Below are positions 48,935-63,388 of a stretch of 64,000 nt of DNA, one piece after another. The DNA lies in assembly GCA_005281725.1 (NCBI GenBank), contig SSBO01000009.1, positions 6,944,303 to 7,008,302 of the forward strand, read 5' to 3'. Source of the DNA: Wuchereria bancrofti. Taxonomy: Eukaryota > Nematoda > Chromadorea > Rhabditida > Onchocercidae. Numbering within the stretch: position 1 is the stretch's first letter; each line of letters starts with the position of its first letter. The notes under the pieces were generated by a model. The model saw nothing but the letters and a program-made list of their open reading frames with translations. It did not search any database and had not been told where the DNA came from. A program made the translations under genes and the position numbers.

Positions 48935-49400
48935 CTCAAATTAACCTTTTACATATCTAGACAAGTAAATTAAATTCCTGGAAGACTTCAACTTTCGGGT
49001 AATATATCCTACCCGATTTTTTGTCTTTCCTCTCCACCCTGTTCCGTTAATAATCCGTGCATATTATGCATTTCCAGCACCACTTGGTGATGCAACTGAC
49101 ACACACACACACACTTCCAGTGGAATGCTCGCCGACGATCTTTGCTGACAATTAACCACCAAGTAACCTTTAACCTTCCAGTGATTAGCTGTGAAGTACA
49201 TCTCGGCCTGCTATTTTCCATTTGGTTTCCTATGAGACAGGTGAGGGCGGATGAGGAAACAAATTCAGGTCGAACTGACTTGGATAGGTAAATGGTTAGT
49301 ACTGAGTCAATGCACACGGTTGGAATTGATTTTAATGGTTACGTGGGAGTCTACTAAGTTCATTTGCATTCGATATTGACGTCTTATAATTTCAGGAGTA
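48935..49400. promoter_or_regulatory. Divergent promoter region of CLK-2 and SDA1
   Basis: 466 bases separate the two start codons, which face away from each other. The block is less AT-rich than its surroundings and holds a (CA)n run at about 49099-49114. TTATAATTTCAG ends at 49395, six bases before the SDA1 ATG, and is a probable trans-splice acceptor. A shared promoter is inferred from spacing. Confidence 0.5.
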
Positions 49401-52400
49401 ATGGCTACTCATCTGGAAACAAACCTTGGGTTATTGCAGGAATTGGTACGCTTATTTTCCTTGTTTGAAACTTTTCTTGTTATTGTATGACATGGTAATG
49501 AAATTCAGCACTATCTTTTACGCTTAAGTGGAAAATGAGAAAATACATTTCGTTAAATCGTATATGAAAGCGTGAAGGATGTGATCTATTTGTTTGCCGA
49601 TATTTCTTCTTAAGTTCTTAAGTAACTGTAAATGGAAATGTTAAAAACACAAGGTTACCTGCCTACATTTAGTCATCCTATGTCGTCATATCTTAATTGA
49701 CAGAATTTTCCTTTTGTTTGTAAGGAACAGATAACATGCTACAGAAAAATTCATAAATCGATATTGTCACTTTAAAAAAGTGTGCCATTATTTGTTGTTG
49801 TCAACAGCAGTATAACTAACGCGCTTTCTCAAACGCAAGCGTTGAGCGTAAGAGAAATGTTAGATACAGATATTCATTTTATGAGTTTGACTGACATGAT
49901 AAAATTTCAGATAAACAAAGATCCAGAGTCATACAAGGAAGAATTCTTAGCGGAATACAATTTCTATATCAAAACAATACAGTTATTGAGATTGCAACCG
50001 AGTTTAAATCATGCGGATCTGCAGTCACTGCTTGAATTGATTAATTTCTTGGCGTCTACTAGTAGTCACTATCCAAGTTAGTCTAAAAGACTTTATCTGA
50101 AGTGCTGATCTATGTTTAAACAACCTATATAAAAGTGGTGATATGTTATAAACCTTTGCGAATTGAGCAGTATAAGTTCCATTTTGCAGAAGAGAGTACG
50201 GAATATGCAGCTAGTATTATGGAGATTCTGAGTAGTCGACTGACAGGACTTGACCCAGAGGTAATTTTGTGGATTTTCAGAAAACTTTAGAGAACTCTTT
50301 TTTTTTTTAATTAGAAAATCATACGCTGAGGAAGGATTTCTGCTTTTAACTTGTTTTCAAAGTCATACTCTGTACAAATCATATAGTAAATTGAATAAAA
50401 TTTCCTAGAAAGATCGACTTCAGATTCGTGTGGCATTTTGTAAAGCTCTTGTTATACTACGAAATCGCAGAATCGTCGATCCGTTGGCTGTTATGGATTT
50501 GTTTTTCACGCTTATTCCTTGTGAAGACAAAAATTTGAGGTTAGTTTGTAACTCTTTGCTTGAACTGCATGGATGCTTGAACATTCTCATTTATGGAATC
50601 GGCTTTCATGGGTGAATAAAAAGTACTGATTTAATCATCTGGCTGTAAGTTAATATCGTGTCAACTATTTGAAATGAGAATACCGCTGAGGGAAGGGAAA
50701 TAACCGTATTATTTGACTTTCAGGAAGTTTATCTGCGGGTCAATAAAAGCCTTAATAAAAAAACTTACACTACAATATCGGGATCAAAAGATGCTGTCTA
50801 AAGTTCGAACTTTTTTGTTCACGAAGTTGAAGGACTCTCGATCCATTGTGGTTCGCACAGCTGAATTGGTATCAACTCTTTTTTAATTGTTGTTCGGATA
50901 TAGAACTTCCACCTTAGTCATACTTAAATTATTTAGTTTCCAATGCTTTTCAGGTACTCGTCGATGGATTTCGAAAGGGTTTTTTGAAAGATGCTAAAAC
51001 AGCGAACGCTTTGGCAGAGTGTTGCCTCCACAAAATTTCACGCATTCAGGTTTACTCGAATCATGTTTTATGACAGAAATAATCGAATCAACTAGACAGA
51101 AGATAAAACAAAATACTTTTTTGGCTGTCATCATAATATTTTGTTAGAGTATTGCATACCTCATCTTGAATTTTCAACTAGTACAGCATAAGCTCGACTG
51201 TATAATTAAACAATTTTGGTGACAGAAACAAACAGTTGATGTGTCGGAAGAAATAAAAAGGCATAAAAACTTTCTAAATTCTTAAGTTCATTACTTTGGA
51301 CAGTGCATTTATCCTATTTATAGGTTGCAGCAATAAGGTTTTTCCTTGGCTCATTGGAAGACAACGATTCAAACGACGATGAAAGTGCAAGTGAAGAGGA
51401 AGATCAAAAAACTTTAAAAGAGGTGCATTTTTACCGAATAACTTGAAGATGCATTGGATTTTTAAGTATTATTCGACGACATTTTCCATTTAAAGAATTT
51501 AGACACCCAGAAATAGTTTTCAGGTTGTCGTTGCATATAAAGCTGCAAAAAAGACTCGTAAGAAGAAGGAAAGATTTATGAAAGCAAAGAAACTGTTAAG
51601 CAAGGGCAAGAAATCCAAAAATGAAAATGCCGGAAAATTCTGTAATTTATTAGCAATTCGTTACATTTATGATCCTCAAACATTTGCTGAGCGATTGTTC
51701 GGGTTATTGGAGAGCAGGAAGAATGAGAAATTCGAAACGCGTCTTCTGTGTATGGCGCTATGTGCCCGACTGATTGGTACTCACAGATTGCAAACATTAT
51801 CGTTTTATTCCTATATGCATCGCTTTCTCCAGCCAAAACAAAGAGAAGTTCGTGTTTTATCATGAAAATGTTTTATAAACAAATGTTTTCAGAAGCGTCG
51901 TGATTTGCTCCGTACTTTGCCAAATGTTAATGCTTTTGGGGATAGGAATTTTTAATTTCCATAATGCAAAATACTTTAAACATTTATTTTCAGATTACCA
52001 GGATATTGCTATATGTAGCACAGGCTTGTCATGAATTGGTACCACCAGATATTATCGAACAGTTGGTGTATGTTATTGCCCAGAATTTTGTCTCTGACAG
52101 AAATACACCGGAGGCAGTGACAGTTGGATTAAATACTATACGTGAAATATTCGCGAACTGTCCATTTGCTGCAACAGAGGATCTACTTAGAGACTTGACT
52201 GATGTATGTATTCATTTTCCTTTTGTTTTTTATATTTCTGAAACTTCCCTATATGTGACTGAAGTCAAAAACTCTAAAAGTCTAAAAGAAATGGAAAAAT
52301 ACCGGAAATTTTTCTATTTTAATTTTTATTGAAAGTGATCATTTCATTTTGATCTTTCCATCTTATGCAAAAGTGATGCAACTGCAGAGGTTTTTTTGAA

Positions 52401-54298
52401 TTTGTAAGAAACAGTCATTATTGCTGAAATAGCTCAAGTATAAAGTACTATTGTTTTAAATAAAATTGGTGTTGCTTTACTTCTTTATTTTATATATCAG
52501 CGATTTTTTCAGTACAAACGCTTTAAAAACAAGAATGTATCTATGGCGGCACGAGGTATTATCACTTTGTTTCGCGCTGTTAATCCGAAGCTTTTGCATA
52601 GGAAGGATCGGGGAAGGTTGGTACACTTGACAGCGTGTTTTTAACTTTTTGTTGTGACAAACTTTATGATGTTTTGGAACATTTTCAGGCCAACACAAAA
52701 ATTAAAAGACTTGAAAGTAGCTGAATTCGGTGTTGAATATGCGAAAGAATTCGTGGAAGGAGCAGAATGTTTACCAGTGGAAGCTGATGCAGTTGATACG
52801 GAGATGGTATGTTCCGATCCTTTATTTTTTTAATGAAATTTGATCTTGACCCTTAATTAAGACCTACTCCTTAAAAGTTTTGATTCGTTGTGAATCCTTT
52901 CTGAATCGGTTTTTTTTTTTGTAAGCATATGATATTTCAGTGTGCAGTAAATCCTTTATGCAGTGGTAAAACTCAAGATAATTGCAATTATTTGCCATAA
53001 AATTGTTATTTTGTTGTAATAGCGTCCAGAATGATTGTCAGGTGCAGAACGATGAAAGCGAAGATACTGATTTTGATTCTGATTTTGACACTGAATTTGT
53101 TGAACATGACTCATTGGATTCAGATGTAAATATGGATTCATGCGGTAATCACGTAGTAGTAACTGATATTTGCGTGGACAATGCAAGGTCTCCGAATAAA
53201 GAGTCTCGTGAAACGGTAACTTATTTCCAATTTTAATGTGTATCCATTGGTAATGTAATTTTTTAACATAATACTAATTTCTTTGAAATACTTCAGTAGA
53301 ATCAGCGGAAAGTAGTAAAGAAAGCAAAAATCTTCTTTAAATCACTGCTTTCATCTTTTATTGTACTCTGTCCAAGATTTTGGTTAAGATTTTTCCAGCG
53401 AATCCGATGATTAATTACTAAGTAAACTTAATCAAGTTAACATTGTAGAATGATCAGAAAATCACATTTTCTGAGACAAAAGAGAAAGCAAGGCAGGTAT
53501 GTGAAACTCGAATCTTAACTCAAGATGATTTTCGCAAAATCAATGCTTTCCGTTTGAAACAACAAGTAGAGTATGATGGGAAGCGAAGAAACGATGACAT
53601 AAAATTGGAAGAAGAACTGGGAGAAACCATTGCTAGGCAATTTTTTATCATTTATGTTTTGAAGAATTTTCAAGAACTTTCATCTTTGGTTAAAATATTT
53701 TGTAACGTAAGGGAGAAGGATAAACGAATTTAATATTCGAAATTTGCTTGTAAGATTTTTTACTAAATTAGTGAATTTGTATTTCAGAAGCTAAATTTCT
53801 GTCTTCTTTTACGTTTCATCTTCTAATTTCTTCATCCTAATTAAATTTGACTAAATTTATAATGACATGAGTCTGCTAAGAAAATACATTATGCAGGCAC
53901 AATGAAGAGAATGGTTTAACACGGCTTAAAGACATTGAAAAATTCCATAAAAAATTGAGAAAAGAAACAAAGGAAGAACGCATGGAAACAGTAAAGAAGG
54001 GTCGAGAAGGACGTCAACAATTTGGAAAACCTAAAAAGACGGTAATACTTATGTAGCTTCTTTAAGACTTGAATTTATCTATGAACAACTTCAGGTACCG
54101 AGTTTTCTATGCATATCAAAATTATTACATGAATTTTAGGGGGCACACGTTGGGCGCACAAACAGGGAACTGATGAAACGGAAGAATTTCCAAATGGTGA
54201 GGCATAAACTGAGAGGGAAGAATCGCCAAAGGAGTTTTAAAGAACGTCAAGAAAGTTTGCGGAAATATCTTTTGCGTCAGGCGGGTCGGAAGATCTAA
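49401..54298 (+). CDS. pro-3: SDA1/SDAD1 homologue, 60S ribosome biogenesis factor
   Basis: Sda1 is a nucleolar/nuclear factor of pre-60S maturation and export; the C. elegans orthologue is PRO-3. Fifteen exons (49401-49445, 49911-50076, 50190-50260, 50409-50539, 50724-50868, 50954-51049, 51324-51422, 51524-51847, 51994-52203, 52501-52616, 52689-52806, 53042-53215, 53449-53636, 53897-54041, 54140-54298) sum to 2187 bases, 728 residues (human 687). Family landmarks: [114 protein letters not shown], and a basic C-terminus ([20 protein letters not shown]). Acidic stretches ([19 protein letters not shown]) separate the helical-repeat core from the tail. The intron at 53637-53896 starts with GC instead of GT. 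AATAAA lies at 54343-54348. Confidence 0.95.
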
Positions 54299-55239
54299 AT
54301 GAATGCCTTATTTTAAGGAATGTATCTTGTCTCAGCTGTTAAAATAAACCGCAAAATATTTTTCATTTGAATTTTCATTTGTGCCACATTCCAAAGTATA
54401 TTTTGTCATTTGAAGTTGCAATTTATATATTAAGCCTAAGTAAATTTACACTTAAAGTCTGATGGAATATAGGAATACGTTTTCTTTGCTTCTCAGTCAA
54501 AGTTCGTGTCTCACTTTTATCTGTCTTTCATCCTTTTCCATTTTTGGAAGACTAGAATTTCATTTTAACAGATGGACTGAGAAGTTTAAAAAAACCAGTT
54601 TAATTGAGAAATATCCTAAGTCAAAGGTAACTTATGAGCATCCCAATCAATAGATGTATCACAAGTCTGGTACCAGTTAAGATTATTTAAAATTAGGAAT
54701 AATTTTTTTAGAAGATAATTTGAAAGAAGCAAAGCAAGATATACTTTCACTATCTTTCCTGGAGAAGAAAAAAAGGAAGGAACATTAATCATGTATGATC
54801 AAGAGTGATAGGATATCTAATGATCGGTAGTATTAAGAATGAGATGTTTACGATCTGTTGACAAACAGGTGTTACTGCTGACCTTTTTCAAAATGAATTG
54901 GAGAGATACCATTGTTGTATACAGCATCTTCAGTTCATTCTAGTATTCCCTTATTTCTTTTTTTACTTCTTTCCGATACTTGTTTCAAATTGTAGGCTTA
55001 ATGCTTTTATTATGACTGCCGAGAACTGATGAAAGCAAAATGATTCTCTTGAAAAGAAAAGTTTCTTTATAACCAATTCAGACACAGATTCTTTCATTGC
55101 CAAATGAAATTTCTGGAGGCATTAGAATTTGTGATTACACGCTTCTGCATTTTTAACAAAACTTTTTGACTATATTCGCTAAATTTTCCATCCTTCAGAA
55201 GTGTAATCTCAAGATTTGCGGGTTTTGTATCGCTGCATG

Positions 55240-55473
55240 GCTTCAGGTTACTATAGCGATGATCACTTTCATCGGAATTGTATTTTCTTACAAATTGTAA
55301 GATTGCCCTTTTGTAGTTGCATATACCTTTTTGGAACCAAGTCTGAAGAAATATCTGATAAAACAGGTAATTGCTTACTAGAAACAGTCTGGGGTGTTCT
55401 TTTGGCTTTACTGAAAGAGAGAAAAATAAATGGCATTTTAGTCTCTGCTATATCCGACATTATTGATGAATGA
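55240..55473 (+). other. Orphan ORF, coding-like composition
   Basis: From ATG (MASGYYSDDHFHRN..) to TGA, 77 residues, ending KINGILVSAISDIIDE. The middle is hydrophobic and cysteine-containing. Codon pattern is purine-first. No homology recognised, no clear splice sites and no near poly(A) signal. Confidence 0.25.
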
Positions 55474-55821
55474 CTAGATTAATTGCAAAAATTTTATTTT
55501 ATTATTGATAATTATTGATAATAATTTCGGGACAAATCAATTTTCTAGCTTCAGAAACGTTGTTTGATTCTTTCTATTTCACAATATTTGCCTTTTACCA
55601 CTGTTTTTCAATCAGTAGAAATAGAAAAGGTGAGATAAAGAAACGCAGAGGATATTTTACCAAATGGAAACTAACCTTTTGCTTATTAATTTTTTTAATC
55701 TATGCATAATTAATAATATTCGTTTATAACAGGTAGAAGAGGTTGTCAATCAACTGAGCAGTAGTAGTGTAGTCTTTGTTATGTATAATTATTGGTAGTA
55801 AAAAAATAAAAAAATTGACAT

Positions 55822-55926
55822 AATATTTAATTTATTGATTAATATTTAATTTGTTTGTTGATTTAATTTGTTGATTAACATTTAATTTGTTGTTTATTTA
55901 ATTTCATCCAATATTTAATTTGTTGT
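55822..55926 (+). repeat. Tandem repeat of a TTTAATTTGTTGATTAATA-like unit
   Basis: About five imperfect copies built on ATTTAATTTGTTGATTAAT/ACATTTAATTTGTTGTTTAT. Pure A/T/G on this strand apart from two or three C. Confidence 0.85.
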
Positions 55927-56010
55927 CCAAAAAGAAATTTCCGAAAAAAATGTAACACAATAAGTTATAAGAACAGTGGAGAAAACTTCCGGCGTGTAAT
56001 TTGGTATATG

Positions 56011-56067
56011 ATTTTGTCATTTGCGTGAATTATGTTAACATTCACGCAAACATTTATGTCACAAAAT
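56011..56067. repeat. Imperfect long inverted repeat
   Basis: TTTGCGTGAAT at 56020-56030 and its complement ATTCACGCAAA at 56040-56050 flank a nine-base loop; farther out, ATTTTGT at 56011-56017 pairs with ACAAAAT at 56061-56067. Confidence 0.85.
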
Positions 56068-56781
56068 ATCGCGGTAATTGCTGACCTTCTCGTCCTTTGC
56101 ATATTTGAATTTTGGAAGCAAATATTTAGTGCTGATTAATCATGCTGGCGACAATGAACAAGAGAAGAGGGACGTGGTGATTACGGTGATACAGAATAGA
56201 AAAAAAATTTAATGGAAAGATTAACTTTCTGTCTTAAAGGGTTAAAGACATCCTTCTATTGATTCTTCGTCTTTTAATTCACGTCTAAGAGCAGTTATTA
56301 GATATGGACCGGATCCGGATGAACGAAACCGTAGGATTAACGTATTTCACAACGCTCTGGTCGTATGCAAGGACATGATTATTTCTCGTGGCTTACTTGT
56401 AAAGTTTTCGGGAATGGTTCTTAAGGCGATTGTGACATGACAAGGGGCTAGATGACTCGGCAAGAATTGTGAGGGACCACGATTGGTCATAGATTAATTA
56501 GTTATAATTGTGATCTTAGCTCTACTTTAGAAAAACTGTAAGTCGGAGATTTAGGATGAAAATAAACAACTTTTATAGCTTGTCCTTGTAGTCTTTTCTG
56601 TTCATTATTTTTTATCATCTGATTAAGTTTGCTCAATGTTCTTTAGGATGGTGAGGTGACAAGTTAGATGTAGTAGTTGTTGTTAAGTTTATGAGAAAAC
56701 TGTGTGGCATAATTATTATAGATTTAAAACTGATAACATCATCTTATCGCCAGATACGTTTTGACCAGAATTCATTCAGAG

Positions 56782-59647
<2,866 letters not shown>

Positions 59648-60594
59648 GAAGCTTGGTGTTGTGCTTTTGTTTGTGCATGATTACCGTTATATTAATCGAA
59701 GTAGGATCTTTCTGGTTATCAAACACCTCTTTTTATTGACATTTCCTATTCGATGAGAAAGGAAGTGGTAAGAAATAAATTTCCATCATTGTTAAAGCTT
59801 TGGTAATACTTTATTATAATTTGCACTTTATCTTTGATATCAATAAATTTCATCTGTTTTTCAATATGAACTAGCGGAGACATTTGCACAACAGTTCAAC
59901 GAGTAGGCCATATTTGCTGTTTGGGAAAGCTTGTATTCGAGATACGTTGTTAGTTTTTTAAGAAAAAAGAAGTGCTAGGTAAGATGTATAAAGTGCATAT
60001 GTATTTTATTGAGAAAAGAAATTAGCGAAGCTTAGGGTTTGCACTGATATTCTTATTGCAGCTATTGTGATATACATATGAAAACGATTAAAATGGATAG
60101 TAGTGAAATTATTTATGGGAATTGATATTCTTAATATATTTACCGTATTTGACCATGCGTTTGACTTTATCATAAAGTCGGCGAATAGCCCATTGTTCAT
60201 TGCTTTAATGGTTCTATCATGTTCTTATTAATCAGTTTTGATGATTCATTCCAATCGTTTTTACCTGCGGAACCAGAAAGTTGCAGTGGGATCGGGTTTT
60301 CTAAAGAAATAACTGAATTCAATGGATTTTGATGGACTGCAGCAAAAGTTTTGATGATTGTATGGAAGGGATTGTTCATATAAGACTCAATGTGGAGCTG
60401 ATGGTGCTCTTATGTTGTTACTTGTAAAGAAGCCAGTTGAAGAGTTCATATAATTCGACCAGGTTGAATTTGCATTCAGTGGAAGTCCGAGGAATATAAG
60501 AAATGACTTGTCAAGTCGTACATTTTATTCGGCATTAAACGAATAGAGCGAAAAACATAGTTGAAGTTTTCTAGAACTGGCCTTTTTATTAATA
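59648..60594. other. Convergent intergenic region
   Basis: Between RPT2 (+) and the 66-aa protein gene (-). Contains the RPT2 poly(A) signals. The open frames on the minus strand at 60006-60379 have no recognisable content. Confidence 0.5.
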
Positions 60595-62117
60595 TTACTT
60601 CCCTATCAGACCACCAATAGCAGCACCTATTTCAGCACCACGTTGAAATCCGGCTGCAATTCTGAAAATTGATAACTGAATGATAAGGTATGGTTCAGCA
60701 TTAGACCAAATTATTAGCTAATAGTCTTTGTCGACAATTTCTGATAGCCACAAAAAGTGGAAAGGTTAATTCTGCCTCTCTGGGTCTTTTTTCTTGGCAT
60801 CTCAAACTTGGGTAATTGTTTTATTAACATTAATACAACAACATACTCAGGAATTAGAATTCCAACAAGACAATTTTAATAACGATACCAGGAAATTATG
60901 CCCGATAATCCCAACCAGTCCAAATAGATTTGCACGAATGAATTTGGTAAGAAGACAGAAAAATTAAATCTTCGTGGGGCGCAGATCGGTATACCGTTTT
61001 CTGTTAGAACAATATAAAACGATATGACGTGTGCGTGTGCGTATGTGTTTAAAAGAAAGATATATTGCGAGATTCATTCATGGGGTACACTTGATCCTTA
61101 ATCTATAATCATTTGGTGGTTCGATCAAAGAGAAAGAGCATTCAAAGTTTTATTTCCTTTACAGATGTTGCGTAAATAAGATTAGTTTTATTATCATAAT
61201 TTTTGTGAATAGAAATAGCCTTAATTATTTCATGGAAATAGATTCCTTCGATTATTATATTTTTATCGATACAATTAATCGAGTAATTAAAAGAAGCAAT
61301 TAGTTTTGCATGAAACATATTTGTTATTTGTGACTCATATTTCCAGAGAACCAAAACTTTAAGTTTTGGTGCTTTAATATCAAAACGACAAAACAGTACG
61401 ATTATTACTTGACATTTTTTCAGTGCTACAAGGAGCTAATTAGTCATTCTCTCTAATCATAGGTTAGTGTAGACATCTTTCCTCTGACAGAGGAAAGGAA
61501 GGAAGAGAATGCGAGATAGATTATTTTTTTTTACTAATTGTGAAGTACTTGATGAACCTGATGTTTCCTTCGATGATATCGGTGACAAAGCTTACAGTAC
61601 TCATCAAAATTGAGAGACATAGATTCCTTGGTGAAGCACAGAGTGGTAATGCTCCTGCCGATAATTCAATTTGTGGTTTTTGGTATATTTGGCCATGGAG
61701 CACTTAGGTGATCAGCGGTCAAGTTGAGAGAATGGTGACGAACCACAGAAATTAGTTCCACGAGAACATATTGGTTCTTTCAACACAATTTTATATCATA
61801 AATCAAAAAGATAAGCACAGTGAAAGAAAAATCGGAAAATGCTATCTGATTAGATCATCAGTTCAGGTTTGTCATAAAACATTTTCATATTTTTTGAGAA
61901 AGTAAATTTATCATAAATCAATTTCATATTTTGTTTATCATAAATTAACTTCATTATTGAAAATTAAAAAGGAATGAACTTACCTATTGAACATAGAAGA
62001 ATAGAATCCAAAAGAAAAATAAACAGGATAATAATATCCGTAAAAAGGATAAAAATAATACGAATTCACGATATATGACAGCATCAGTATCAGAAACAGA
62101 GCAGGAATGAGATTCAT
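60595..62117 (-). CDS. 66-aa tyrosine-rich secreted or membrane protein
   Basis: Two exons, 61984-62117 and 60595-60661, join in phase (AG|A) to 66 residues. A signal-like N-terminus (MNLIPALFLILMLSYIVNS) is followed by a strikingly aromatic stretch, YYFYPFYGYYYPVYFSFGFY, and a glycine/alanine-rich amphipathic end, IAAGFQRGAEIGAAIGGLIG plus Lys. The ATG lies 26 bases after a TTCAG acceptor at about 62144-62148, the usual trans-splice layout. I do not recognise the family. The glycine-zipper-like tail (GAEIGAAIGGLIG) could insert in or pack against membranes. Intron is 1.3 kb. Confidence 0.6.
61350..61370. repeat. 10-bp perfect inverted repeat
   Basis: ACCAAAACTT and AAGTTTTGGT flank a single T. 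It lies in the intron of the 66-aa gene. Confidence 0.85.
61477..61497. repeat. 9-bp perfect inverted repeat
   Basis: CTTTCCTCT and AGAGGAAAG flank GAC. It lies in the intron of the 66-aa gene. Confidence 0.85.
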
Positions 62118-63166
62118 TACATCACTATCAGATACTGTTGACTTCCTGAAAAAACACATCTGCTAAACTGAAATTCGGAAAAGACAGAATTTTCTAAAAG
62201 AATTTTTGAGATAAACATATCAGTGCAACAAACCTCAAATCCCTAGATTAACAAATCTTGGTACCTCTAGTGACTTTAATTCCTGTCGCAATTAATTCCA
62301 TATAAAGACATTCCTTCAGCACTTTACAACATACACATCAAATTTTAAATGCACAGGACATTTATGAAAAATATCAACACTTGGAAAAAAAACCTAAATA
62401 TTTTCATAAAGTAATTTTAAATGTTATTTCAAGGAACATCTCTTTAAAACAGGTTTTAGGCATTTGTAGGGAAGAAGGGAGTATATGATTAAAAGCATTT
62501 CCTATTGATAGTACTTGATTCCACTTAATAAAAACATTACAGTACTTGATTTCACGTTGTAAGAAAAAAGGCGTTCGAGCTTGAAAACTAATTACTGTTG
62601 AATTTTACACAATAACTGAAATTTTCAAGTTCGATGAATTCTGTGATATGAATCGGAAGCATAGCTATATAATCGCCAACTATTGTAAGCCGGCAGTTTT
62701 CGGGATTTGTGCGAAAGAGTGCAGCAAGTTTGTTATGTAATCAGCAAAGAAAGTAATGGACTTTTGTAAGTAAACATTAACAGAAGTAAACAGTAAACAG
62801 TTCCTTGAATTATATTAATGATTAACAATCATTAATATAATTCAAGGAAGAAAGGAAGGAATGAAATAATTGCTAACACTCTCGTAGAGTATAGCAGGGA
62901 AAGAAGACATATTCCTGGAAGGTCATTCAGTTCCAAATATTTCAAATGGTATAAAATTAGTTTTGAATTTAAATCTTTTATTTTTTACATTTTTAGTTCA
63001 AGATACTAATATATTTCCATTTCAAAGTGCGGAATTAGGAAACTTGTTTTTTAAAAAACAAGTAATTTATAATGTTGTTTAATTTGTTCAAGTTAATTTA
63101 ATTCAGATGGGTCTAATTTATGCCATTTATTAATCAGTTTTAATAAATTATTGGAATATGCTTTAT
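62118..63166. other. Upstream region of the 66-aa gene
   Basis: AT-rich. The one marked structure is the perfect inverted repeat at 62801-62849. No open frame with content. Confidence 0.5.
62801..62849. repeat. Perfect 23-bp inverted repeat, 3-base loop
   Basis: Left arm 62801-62823 begins TTCCTTGAATTATATTAATG; right arm 62827-62849 is its exact complement; the loop is AAC. This 49-base element would form a near-perfect hairpin or cruciform. It has no mismatch, so it is either young or under selection. Confidence 0.97.
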
Positions 63167-63388
63167 TTAGACTGCTTTGTTATTTCTAAACTGACCTTTT
63201 ACTAAATGTAGAATAAAAATGATACTGAAATAACGTAAAGAAAGAGAAAAAACCCACGCAGAGTCCACATTATGATGCCTTGCCAGTTTTTCTTCGACAC
63301 CTTTGATACTTTTAATATCTTTGGTACCTCCAGCACCTTCAATACATGAGAGCATCCAATGTTTAGTAATCTTGTAGCATTCAAACAT
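63167..63388 (-). CDS. Small ORF, possible single-span membrane protein
   Basis: 73 residues, MFECYKITKHWMLSCIEGAG to ..KGQFRNNKAV. A polar first half is followed by a hydrophobic segment (WVFSLSLRYFSIIFILHLV). Codons are purine-first, and AATAAA overlaps the stop (TCTAAATAAAG). A second frame is also open here, and there is no homology I recognise, so it may be chance. Confidence 0.3.
   Translation of the reverse strand: MFECYKITKHWMLSCIEGAGGTKDIKSIKGVEEKLARHHNVDSAWVFSLSLRYFSIIFILHLVKGQFRNNKAV

Larger units (their letters stand above)
54299..56779. other. Intergenic region between SDA1 and RPT2
   Basis: Holds the SDA1 poly(A) signal, an orphan ORF ending at 55473, a tandem repeat at 55822-55926 and an inverted repeat at 56011-56067. 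The less AT-rich stretch 56260-56500 is probably RPT2 promoter. No gene supported. Confidence 0.5.

Noticed and set aside
49009..49317. Minus-strand open frame of about 100 codons between CLK-2 and SDA1
   Set aside because: It fills the promoter gap and includes the (CA)n run. It has no domain, and the CLK-2 start is well placed at 48934.
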